Origin: Xenorhabdus ishibashii
GTDB taxonomy: Bacteria; Pseudomonadota; Gammaproteobacteria; Enterobacterales; Enterobacteriaceae
Assembly (NCBI RefSeq): GCF_002632755.1
Contig: NZ_NJAK01000001.1
Location: 682,001-746,000, forward strand
Direction: 5' to 3'
Length of the DNA: 64,000 bases
In this document: piece by piece, positions 18,849-28,300 of the stretch
Position numbering within the stretch: the stretch's first letter is position 1
Layout of the letters: each line of letters starts with the position of its first letter
The notes under the pieces: model-generated
The model's input: the letters and a program-made list of their open reading frames with translations, nothing else
Databases searched by the model: none
Told to the model about the DNA's origin: nothing
Made by a program: the position numbers and the translations under genes

Positions 18849-21800
18849 ATGAGTTCAGTTACCCAATCTATTGAAGAACGTTTATTGGAATCACAGCGCG
18901 ATGCACTGTTGGATTTCTACCTTGGACAAGTCGTTGCCTATTCACCTGACATGACAAGTCTGCGCGATAAAATTAAGGATGTTGACGATGCCTGCGACTA
19001 CCTCCTGCTGGATCTACTGACTTCCGCCAAGGTCAAAGCAACACGGCTTTCGCTTGCGACCAATTCATTGCAGCAATTTGTTAACCGTGTGTCACTGAAT
19101 ATTGAGCCCGGCTTGTTTATGACTGCTGAAGAGAGCGAAAATTGGCAGGAATTTGCTAACCGTTATAATTACTGGTCTGCGGATCGTTTATTGCGGACTT
19201 ACCCAGAAAGCTATCTGGAACCGCTGTTACGCCTTAATAAAACAGAATTCTTTTTCCAACTAGAAGGTGCCCTTAATCAGGGAAAAATTACCGAAGATTC
19301 CGTACAACAAGCTGTACTGGGCTATCTGAATAATTTCGAAGATGTCAGTAACCTGAAAGTTATCGCCGGCTATGAAGATGGTGTTAACATCAAACACGAT
19401 AAGTTTTTCTTTGTCGGGCGCACCCGTACACAGCCATACCAATATTACTGGCGTTCATTGAATCTTTCTATCCGCCATCCTGATACCGATGCGTTATCCC
19501 CCAATGCCTGGAGTGAGTGGAAACCTATTGATCTGCCGTTGGGCAGCGTAGACCCCAATTTGATACGCCCCATTTTTCTGAATAATCGCCTGTATATTGC
19601 CTGGACAGAAGTTGAAGAACAGTCTGAAAAAAAAGATACGACGGCGTTATTACTGCATAACCAAAATACTGAGTCTCGTTATACTCCTACCGCAAGTGAT
19701 TGGGTTCCCCCCAAACCGTTTCTGACCCGAATCAAAATTGCTTATGCTAAATATGATGGCAGCTGGAGTACACCAACCATTTTGCGCGAAGATAATCTGC
19801 AATACCGGATGGCTCAGATGGTTGCCGTGATGGATATACAGCAGGACCCGCATAACCCGTTATTGGCTCTTGTCCCCTTTGTCCGTCTTCAGGGAACGGA
19901 TGATAACGGTGATTATGATTTTGACGAAGCCTTTGGTTATGTCTGCGACACGCTGTTGGTAGAAATTACCGATCTGCCGGACGATGAGTATGATGATGGG
20001 CGAAAAGGAAAATATGTCGGCAATTTGGTCTGGTATTACTCACGTGAACACAAGGATGCAGAAGGCCATCCTATTGATTACCGTACCATGGTACTCTATC
20101 CGGCAACCCGGGAAGAGCGTTTTCCTATTGCTGGGGAAGCCAAACAGGAAGGGAATCCTGATTTCGGCAAGGACAGTATCAAACTGATTGTCAATTTTGT
20201 TCATGGTACTGATGACACACTGGAGGTCGTCGCTCAGTCTGATTTTAATTTTGGTGCTATAAAAGATCATCAATTTTACGACGCTTCTTTCCGTCTGATG
20301 CACGATGATACTGTATTGGATGAGCAACTACTGGTATTGGATGAAAAAGTACCTGATTTAATGTATCCGTCAATAAAACTGGGGGCGGATAACCGAATCA
20401 CACTGAAAGCCGAACTCCTCTTTAAATCCAAAAGTGGCATCACTGATGAAAGAGCTACCTGCACTCAAGAGTTCAAAATCGGTATGCATATTCGCGAACT
20501 GATTAAGCTCAATGAACAGGATCAGGTGCAATTTCTTTCTTTCCCTGCAGAAGAAAATGGTAACGCGCCACAAAACATTCGTCTTAACACGTTGTTCGCA
20601 AAAAAACTGATCGCCATTGCCAGTCAGGGGATCCCACAGGTACTGAGCTGGAATACACAGATTATTACAGAACAACCCATGCCTGATTCATTCCCTACGC
20701 CAATTGACTTAAATGGCGCAAACGGGATCTATTTCTGGGAACTGTTTTTCCATATGCCATTCCTAGTCGCATGGCGACTGAATATAGAACAGCGATTAAA
20801 AGAGGCCACCGAATGGCTACACTATATTTTTAATCCTCTGGAAGATGAACTTGTTCAGGCCAGTAGTCAGGGAAAACCGCGTTACTGGAATTCACGGCCG
20901 ATAATTGACCGCCCACCGACCGTGTATCGTATGTTAATTGAGCCAACCGATCCGGACGCCATTGCTGCCAGTGAACCCATTCACTACCGGAAGGCAATAT
21001 TCCGTTTCTATGTGAAAAATCTGTTAGATCAAGGGGACATGGAATACCGTAAGCTAACATCCAGTGCACGTATTGTGGCCCGGCAAATTTATGACTCCGT
21101 CAGTATGTTACTGGGCACCAGCCCCGATATTTTGCTCGCGGCAAACTGGCAACCCCGTACGCTACAGGATGTGGCTCAGCATGAAAGCAATGAAGCACGG
21201 ACACAGGAGTTAATATTCGCTGTCAATAGCGTGCCACTTCTGCCAGTGGTATACGATACATCCGTCTCTGCCACACCGTCTGATCTATTTATCAAACCTG
21301 TTGATACGGAATATCTCAAACTGTGGCAAATGTTGGATCAGCGTCTATACAATCTACGCCATAATCTGACGTTGGATGGTAAAGAGTTTCCGGCCGGATT
21401 ATACGATGAGCCGATCAGCCCACAAGATCTGCTCAAGCAGCGTTACCAACGTGTCGTGACTAATCGTATGGCGGGTATGAAACGCCGGGCAATCCCGAAT
21501 TATCGTTTCACCCCAATTATGAACCGGGCAAAAGAGGCGGTAGAAACACTGATCCAGTACGGCGCTACCCTACTCAGTTTGCTGGAGAAAAAAGACAATA
21601 CTGACTTTGAACACTTCCGTATGCAGCAACAACTGGGACTGTACAGTTTTACCCGTAATCTGCAACAGCAAGCGATTGATATGCAACAGGCTTCACTGGA
21701 TGCGCTGACCATCAGCCGACGTGCTGCTCAGGAGCGCCAGCAACACTATAAATCACTCTATGATGAAAATATCTCCACCACCGAGCAGGAAGTTATCGCA

Positions 21801-23033
21801 TTACAATCAAGTGCTGCTAATGGTGTGATAGCGGCTCAGTCAGCCGCCACTGCAGCCGCTGTAGCGGATATGGTTCCCAATATTTTCGGTCTTGCCGTCG
21901 GGGGGATGGTTTTTGGCGGCATGCTGCGAGCAATCGGTGAAGGTATACGCATTGATGTTGAAAGTAAAAATGCCAAAGCCACCAGCCTGAGCGTGTCAGA
22001 AAATTACCGACGCCGCCAGCAAGAATGGGAACTGCAATACAAACAGGCTGAGATCAACATCGAGGAGATCAATGCACAGATTGATGTTCAGCAACGCCAA
22101 CTGAATATCAGCACAACTCAACTGGCACAACTAGATGCTCAGCATGAGCAGGATCAAGTTCTGCTGGAGTACTATTCAAACCGTTTCACCAATGATGCGT
22201 TATACACGTGGATGATCAGCCAAATCTCCGGGCTTTACCTGCAAGCCTATGATGCGGTTAACTCCCTCTGTTTACTGGCTGAAGCTTCCTGTCAGTACGA
22301 AACAGGCCAGTATGATATGAATTTCGTCCAAGGTGGTCTCTGGAACGATCTTTATCAGGGGCTGATGGTCGGAGAGCATCTGAAATTAGCCTTACAACGG
22401 ATGGATCAGGCGTATTTACAACATAACACCAGACGCTTGGAGATAGTAAAAACCGTATCGGTAAAATCATTACTAACATCATCACAATGGGAAATTGGCA
22501 AGAGCACGGGTTCATTCACCTTCTTACTAGGTGCCGACATGTTTCTGCGCGATTATCCGACTCACGCTGATCGGCGCATAAAAACGGTAGCGCTATCATT
22601 GCCTGCATTGCTGGGACCTTATGAAGATGTACGGGCTTCACTGATACAACTCAGCAATATGCTTAACAGCACCGCCGACTTAAAAACTGTCGATTATCTG
22701 CTTAACCCCTTGGAACACACCAAACCAAAGGATGTCTTGTTGAACGTACAGGCCAATCAAAGTGTGGTGATCTCAACGGCCATGGAAGACAGCGGCATGT
22801 TCAGGCTCAATTTTGATGATGAACTGTTCCTGCCTTTTGAAGGAACAGGCGCCATTTCACAATGGAAGCTGGAATTTGGCTCCGATCAGGATCAACTGCT
22901 GGAGTCGCTGAGCGATATTATCCTCCATCTGCGTTATACCGCGCGCGATGTGAGTGGTGGAAGCAGTGAGTTCAGCCAGCAGGTTCGCAGCCGTCTGAAT
23001 AAACATCAATTAAAACAAGACAATTCTAACTGA
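18849..23033 (+). CDS. Tc toxin A subunit, C-terminal half (YenA2/TcaB/XptD1 type)
   Basis: A 1394-residue protein with the neuraminidase-like, pore-forming and TcB-binding parts of TcA. It opens with SIEERLLESQRDALLDFYLG, followed by the beta-rich neuraminidase-like region (YYWRSLNLS, NNRLYIAWTEVEEQ). Residues of about 930-1120 form the channel helices: a long coiled stretch, a hydrophobic tip (AAVADMVPNIFGLAVGGMVF) and a second long helix (QQEWELQYKQAEINIEEINA). The C-terminal beta domain (ISTAMEDSGMFRLNFDDELF, WKLEFGSDQDQ) is the TcB-binding end. Length fits YenA2 and Xenorhabdus XptD1. Co-translated with part 1. Confidence 0.9.
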   Translation: MSSVTQSIEERLLESQRDALLDFYLGQVVAYSPDMTSLRDKIKDVDDACDYLLLDLLTSAKVKATRLSLATNSLQQFVNRVSLNIEPGLFMTAEESENWQEFANRYNYWSADRLLRTYPESYLEPLLRLNKTEFFFQLEGALNQGKITEDSVQQAVLGYLNNFEDVSNLKVIAGYEDGVNIKHDKFFFVGRTRTQPYQYYWRSLNLSIRHPDTDALSPNAWSEWKPIDLPLGSVDPNLIRPIFLNNRLYIAWTEVEEQSEKKDTTALLLHNQNTESRYTPTASDWVPPKPFLTRIKIAYAKYDGSWSTPTILREDNLQYRMAQMVAVMDIQQDPHNPLLALVPFVRLQGTDDNGDYDFDEAFGYVCDTLLVEITDLPDDEYDDGRKGKYVGNLVWYYSREHKDAEGHPIDYRTMVLYPATREERFPIAGEAKQEGNPDFGKDSIKLIVNFVHGTDDTLEVVAQSDFNFGAIKDHQFYDASFRLMHDDTVLDEQLLVLDEKVPDLMYPSIKLGADNRITLKAELLFKSKSGITDERATCTQEFKIGMHIRELIKLNEQDQVQFLSFPAEENGNAPQNIRLNTLFAKKLIAIASQGIPQVLSWNTQIITEQPMPDSFPTPIDLNGANGIYFWELFFHMPFLVAWRLNIEQRLKEATEWLHYIFNPLEDELVQASSQGKPRYWNSRPIIDRPPTVYRMLIEPTDPDAIAASEPIHYRKAIFRFYVKNLLDQGDMEYRKLTSSARIVARQIYDSVSMLLGTSPDILLAANWQPRTLQDVAQHESNEARTQELIFAVNSVPLLPVVYDTSVSATPSDLFIKPVDTEYLKLWQMLDQRLYNLRHNLTLDGKEFPAGLYDEPISPQDLLKQRYQRVVTNRMAGMKRRAIPNYRFTPIMNRAKEAVETLIQYGATLLSLLEKKDNTDFEHFRMQQQLGLYSFTRNLQQQAIDMQQASLDALTISRRAAQERQQHYKSLYDENISTTEQEVIALQSSAANGVIAAQSAATAAAVADMVPNIFGLAVGGMVFGGMLRAIGEGIRIDVESKNAKATSLSVSENYRRRQQEWELQYKQAEINIEEINAQIDVQQRQLNISTTQLAQLDAQHEQDQVLLEYYSNRFTNDALYTWMISQISGLYLQAYDAVNSLCLLAEASCQYETGQYDMNFVQGGLWNDLYQGLMVGEHLKLALQRMDQAYLQHNTRRLEIVKTVSVKSLLTSSQWEIGKSTGSFTFLLGADMFLRDYPTHADRRIKTVALSLPALLGPYEDVRASLIQLSNMLNSTADLKTVDYLLNPLEHTKPKDVLLNVQANQSVVISTAMEDSGMFRLNFDDELFLPFEGTGAISQWKLEFGSDQDQLLESLSDIILHLRYTARDVSGGSSEFSQQVRSRLNKHQLKQDNSN

Positions 23034-23078
23034 TATCAGGAGCTGGCTCCGGAATATAACGGGGCCGGAAGTGAAATT

Positions 23079-25022
23079 ATGTCTCAAAATGTTTATCGAT
23101 ACCCGTCAATTAAAACGATGTCTGATGCTAACAGCGAAGTAGGCGAATCTCTGGTTGCCTGGCAAAATCAATCTGGTGGTCAAACCTGGTATGTCATTTA
23201 CGATAATGCAGTCTTTAAAAACATCGGCTGGGTTGAACGCTGGCATATCCCAGACCGCAATGTTTCATCTGATTTACCGGTCTATGAGAATGCCTGGCGA
23301 TATGTCCGTGATGCGACACCGGAAGAAATTACTGATCACGGAAACCCGAATACGTCTACCGTACCGCCGGGAGAAAAAAACGAAATATTACAGTGCGATG
23401 AGCTCACAGAAGAAACGTATCAGAAAGTAGGATATGAACCTGACGGCAGAGGAACTCCTCTGAGTTACTCCTCGGCGCGTGTTGCCAAGTCCATGTACAA
23501 TGAATATGAAGTTGATCCAGAAAACACCGAACCACTACCTAAAGTCTCGGCTTATATTACCGACTGGTGCCAGTATGATGCGCGCTTGTCGCCGGAAACA
23601 CAGGGTAACACTGCACTGACCAGCGACGATGCCCCCGGTCGTGGTTTTGATTTGGAAAAAATCCCGCCTACCGCCTACGACCGCTTGATTTTCAGTTTTA
23701 TGGCCGTCAACGGTGATAAAGGCAAGTTATCCGAACGGATTAATGAGGTCGTTGACGGTTGGAACCGACAAGCAGAAGCCAGCAGCGGTCAGATTGCTCC
23801 TATTACGCTCGGCCATATTGTACCGGTCGATCCTTATGGTGATTTAGGTACCACACGCAATGTCGGTCTGGATGCTGATCAGCGCCGTGATGCCGGCCCG
23901 AAGAATTTCTTACAATATTATAATCAGGATGCAGCCTCCGGTTTGCTGGGGGGATTACGTAATCTGAAAGAGCGTGCAAAGCAGGCAGGGCACAAGCTGG
24001 AACTCGCATTCAGTATCGGTGGCTGGAGTATGTCAGGGTATTTCTCTGAGATGACCAAAAATCCCGATCAACGTACTACATTCGTGAATAGCATCGTCGA
24101 TTTCTTCCAGCGTTTTCCCATGTTTACTGCGGTGGATATCGACTGGGAATACCCCGGAGCTTCAGGTGAAGAAGGCAATGAATTCGACCCGGAAAATGAT
24201 GGCCCAAACTATGTTTTATTAGTGAAAGAGCTACGTGAAGCACTGGACATAACCTTTGGAACCCGGGCACGTAAAGAAATCACGATAGCCTGTAGTGCCG
24301 TCGTTGCCAAAATGGAGAAATCCAGCTTCAAAGAAATTTATCCTTATTTAGACAATATCTTTGTGATGACTTACGACTTCTTTGGTACCGGCTGGGCGGA
24401 ATATATCGGTCATCATACTAACCTGTATCCACCCAAATATGAATATGACGGCGATACCCCTCCTCCACCTAATCCTGATCGAGAGATGGATTACTCGGCA
24501 GATGAAGCGATTCGTTTCTTATTATCACAAGGTATAAAACCGGAACAAATTCACCTCGGTTTTGCTAACTACGGGCGTTCATGTCGGAGCGCTGATCTGG
24601 CAACACGCCGCTATAACAGAACAGGAGATCCACTGGGTACCATGGAAAAAGGTGCACCGGAATTCTTCTGTCTGTTGAATAACCAATACGATGCGGAATA
24701 TGAAATTTCACGCGGGAAAAATCAGTTTGAACTGGTGACAGACACGGAAACCGACGCTGACGCACTCTTTAACGCTGACGGTGGTCACTGGATTTCACTG
24801 GATACGCCCCGCACTGTGCTGCATAAGGGAATTTATGCAGCCAAAATGAAATTGGGTGGGATCTTCTCTTGGTCAGGTGATCAGGATAATGGTCTGTTGG
24901 CAAATGCCGCTCACGAAGGCTTGGGTTACTTACCTGTCCCCGGAAAAGAGAAAATTGATATGGGACCTTTATATAACAGAGGACGCCTCATTCAACTTCC
25001 TAAGGTAACCCGTCGTAAGTGA
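23079..25022 (+). CDS. GH18 chitinase, Yen-Tc Chi2-like
   Basis: A 647-residue second chitinase in the toxin operon, between tcA part 2 and tcB, as Chi2 is in Yen-Tc. The catalytic block at residues 350-357 (TAVDIDWE) keeps Asp353, Asp355 and Glu357, again with Thr in place of the first Asp. ELAFSIGGWSMSGYF, MTYDFFGTGWAEYIGHH and GGIFSWSGDQDNG are further GH18 marks shared with the first chitinase. A roughly 130-residue N-terminal extension (YRYPSIKTMSDANSEVGESL, WYVIYDNAVFKNIGWVERW) is absent from the first copy; it may be a binding or docking module. No signal peptide. The two chitinases look like ancient paralogues, not a recent duplication. Confidence 0.9.
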   Translation: MSQNVYRYPSIKTMSDANSEVGESLVAWQNQSGGQTWYVIYDNAVFKNIGWVERWHIPDRNVSSDLPVYENAWRYVRDATPEEITDHGNPNTSTVPPGEKNEILQCDELTEETYQKVGYEPDGRGTPLSYSSARVAKSMYNEYEVDPENTEPLPKVSAYITDWCQYDARLSPETQGNTALTSDDAPGRGFDLEKIPPTAYDRLIFSFMAVNGDKGKLSERINEVVDGWNRQAEASSGQIAPITLGHIVPVDPYGDLGTTRNVGLDADQRRDAGPKNFLQYYNQDAASGLLGGLRNLKERAKQAGHKLELAFSIGGWSMSGYFSEMTKNPDQRTTFVNSIVDFFQRFPMFTAVDIDWEYPGASGEEGNEFDPENDGPNYVLLVKELREALDITFGTRARKEITIACSAVVAKMEKSSFKEIYPYLDNIFVMTYDFFGTGWAEYIGHHTNLYPPKYEYDGDTPPPPNPDREMDYSADEAIRFLLSQGIKPEQIHLGFANYGRSCRSADLATRRYNRTGDPLGTMEKGAPEFFCLLNNQYDAEYEISRGKNQFELVTDTETDADALFNADGGHWISLDTPRTVLHKGIYAAKMKLGGIFSWSGDQDNGLLANAAHEGLGYLPVPGKEKIDMGPLYNRGRLIQLPKVTRRK

Positions 25023-25029
25023 AATTTTC

Positions 25030-25052
25030 CGGTGGCCTCATAGAGGTCACCG
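25030..25052 (+). repeat. Hairpin between chitinase 2 and the tcB region
   Basis: CGGTGGCCTC (25030-25039) pairs with GAGGTCACCG (25043-25052) with one G-T pair and a 3-nt loop, directly after the chitinase stop. No T-tract; probably an intercistronic mRNA hairpin. Confidence 0.55.
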
Positions 25053-25100
25053 TATCGCGGTAATATTCAAATGTTGTGGAAGAGCAATCTGGAGCTTTTT

Positions 25101-25280
25101 ATGCAAAATCCCGAACAACCGCTCTCAATAAATCAGCCTATCCATCCCAAAGACGGTGCTATCCAAGGTATGGCAACCCTGACCTTACCTCTGAAAGTGG
25201 CTTCCGGCAACCGTGCCGCGCCTGCACTTACCCGCTATCAGCCGCGTATTGTGTCTGATTTTAACCGGCTGGAATATTAG
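25101..25280 (+). pseudogene. Decayed tcB start (duplicate with internal deletion)
   Basis: A 59-codon frame begins GGAGCTTTTT-ATG and reads MQNPEQPLSINQPIHPKDGA, then IQGMATLTLPLKVASGNRAA, then PALTRYQPRIVSDFNRLEY and a stop. Its first part matches the first residues of the intact TcB downstream (MQNSQDITIATPALPKGGGA), and its last part matches TcB residues of about 135-155 (TRYQPRLVQDFSRLEYW). So roughly 80 residues are deleted internally and everything after RLEY is gone. It even keeps the same ribosome-site arrangement as the intact gene. It is a remnant of an earlier or duplicated tcB. Confidence 0.75.
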
Positions 25281-25320
25281 TAGTGAGAATCTGATTAGAG
25301 AAGCCAACATGGAGCTTTAT

Positions 25321-28300
25321 ATGCAAAATAGTCAAGATATTACGATAGCAACACCAGCACTACCTAAAGGCGGTGGCGCTATTCAGGGAATGGGTGAATC
25401 TCTTACTACTGGTGGTTCCAATGGAATGATGACGTTATCACTGCCACTACCCATTTCCAGCGGGCGCGGCACAGCACCTGCGCTGTCCCTCACCTACAAC
25501 AGCGGCAGCGGCAATGGCGCTTTTGGCATGGGGTGGCAGTCTGCTCCCATGGCTGTCAGCCTGAGGACTGCACAGGGCGTGCCCCATTATGAGGGCAACG
25601 ATACCTTTTTATGCCCGATGGGTGAGGTGATGAATGTTGCCCCAAATGAACAGGGCGAGCCAGATATCCGTACCACAAACCAATTGCAGGGCGTCACGTT
25701 AGGTGAGAGCTGGCAGGTGACCCGTTATCAGCCCCGTCTCGTTCAGGATTTCAGCCGGCTGGAATACTGGCAGCCGGAACAGGGTAATACGCAAAAACCT
25801 TTTTGGATAATGTTCAGTCCCAATGGTCAAGTGCATCTCTTTGGCAAAAACGCCCACGCCCGGGTGGCTAATCCGGCTGATGATAACAAGATCGCCCAGT
25901 GGCTACTCGAAGAAACTGTGACACCCACCGGCGAACATATTTACTACCAATACCGTGCCGAAGATGACGCAGGCTGCGATGAACATGAAAAAGAACAACA
26001 CCCGTTATCCGGTGCACAACGCTACTTGATGCAGGTTCACTACGGTAATATCACGCCACAGGCAAGCCTGTTTGCCCTGAATAACACACTGCCCGCCAAT
26101 GACCAATGGCTGTTCCATCTGGTGTTTGATTACGGCGAACGGGCAGGCTCGCTGTATGAGGTGCCTGCATTTCAGGCACCATCTGGAAACTGGCCTGTTC
26201 GCCCCGATTGTTTCTCCCGTTTTGAATACGGCTTTGAAATCCGTACCCGCCGTTTGTGCCAACAGGTACTGATGTTCCATCGCCTGAATGCGCTGGCAGG
26301 TAAAAATGAGGCCGGCGAAGTACCTGCATTAGTCTCACGTCTGATGCTGAGTTACGATCCCAGCCACAATATCAGTATTCTGGTTTCTGCCCGTCAGGTA
26401 GCGCACGAGAATGACGGAACACCCGTCACCCTGCCGCCGCTGGAGCTGGATTATCAACGGCTGGATACGGCGTCGTTGCCGGCCTGGCAGCCCATGCCGC
26501 AGTTGGACAAATTAAATCACCTACAGTCTTATCAGTTCGTGGACCTGTATGGCGAAGGCATACCGGGCATCCTTTATCAGGACTCGCCCCGCGCGTGGTG
26601 GTATCGCTCTCCCGTGCGAGACACCCAGGCGGGAGAACACAATGCCGTGGCCTATGGGGAGATAAAACCGCTGCCGCAGATCCCCGCCCAGCAGAATAAT
26701 GCCTCACTGATGGACATCAACGGGGATGGCAAGCTGGATTGGGTCGTCACCTCTGCCGGAGTCAATGGCTATCACACTCTGGCACCAAACGGACAGTGGT
26801 CTCCTTTTATCCCCGTGTCAGCGTTGCCGGTTGAGTATTTTCACCCCAGAGCGCAACTGGCTGACCTGACTGGCGCGGGGCTGGCTGATTTGGTCATGAT
26901 TGGGCCACGCAGTGTACGCCTGTATGCTAACCAACCAACGGGCTGGAAAAAAGGCAGCACCGTTATCCAGTCCGACGGCATGACATTACCCATCCCCGGC
27001 ACGGATGAACGAAAACTGGTCGCCTTTGCCGATATGCTGGGTTCCGGCCAGCAACATCTGGTGGAAATTGCCGCTGACGGCGTGACGTGCTGGCCTAATT
27101 TGGGACACGGTCGTTTTGGGCACCCCATCAAGCTGGAAGGTTTGACGGTTTCAGCCAACAACTTTAATCCCGATCAGGTGTATTTGGCCGATATTGACGG
27201 CTCCGGCACCACCGATATTTTCTATGTCCACAGCACCTATCTGGAGCTGTTTATGAATGAGAGCGGCAATCAATTTGCGGCACCGGTGCGCATCAATCTG
27301 CCTGAGAATGTCCGGTTTGACCGGACGTGTCAGTTGCATATCGCCGACACGCAGGGATTGGGTGTATCCAGCATTATCCTGACCGTACCGCATAGAACGG
27401 TGAAACACTGGCGCCTTGACCTGACCCAACACAAACCCGGATTGCTGAATACCATCAACAACAATATGGGCACGGAAACCACCCTGTTTTACCGCAGTTC
27501 AGCGCAGTTCTGGCTGGATGAAAAACACCAGGCCGAAAGCATGGACCGTTCTGTGACCAGTTATCTGCCATTCCCTATCCATGTGTTGTGGCGTACTGAA
27601 GTATTGGATGAAATCACGGGTAATCGACTGACATCGATACAGGAATACGCCCATGGTGTCTGGGATGGGCGGGAGCGGGAGTTTCGGGGATTTGCTCGTG
27701 TGATGCAAACTGATACAGATATCTTTGCGCAGGGCACAGGTACAGACAACACAACACCAGAAGCCTTCCCCTCACGCACAGTAAGCTGGTTTGCAACCGG
27801 TGTCACTGAGGTGGATGATAGGCTTGCTACCGAGTTTTGGCGGGGTGATGATCTGGCTTATCCCGTTTTCTCTACCCGATTCAGTCGCTATGATACCGAT
27901 AAACAGCGAGATGTGGAGATACGCCCCTCTGCTGAAGACACTTACTGGCTACAGAGAGCGCTCAAAGGGCAGCTGCTGCGCAGTGAACTCTATGGGGATG
28001 ATAACTCAGCTCAGGCTCGAATCCCCTATACCGTTACCGACGTTCGCACTCAGGTAAGGAGAGTTTCAGGCTTGTCTGGCGATGAACCCGCAGCTTGGGT
28101 AACCGGAATTGAAAATCGCCTTTATCACTATGAGCGTGTCGCCAATGACCCTCAGTGTAGCCAGCAGGTTATCCTCGCCAGTGACGCCTGGGGATACCCG
28201 TTAGCAAGTGTCAATATTGCCTATCCACGCAGACCTAAACCGGTTGAGTCTCCTTATCCTGACACACTGCCGGATACGCTATTTTCCAGCAGCTATGATG

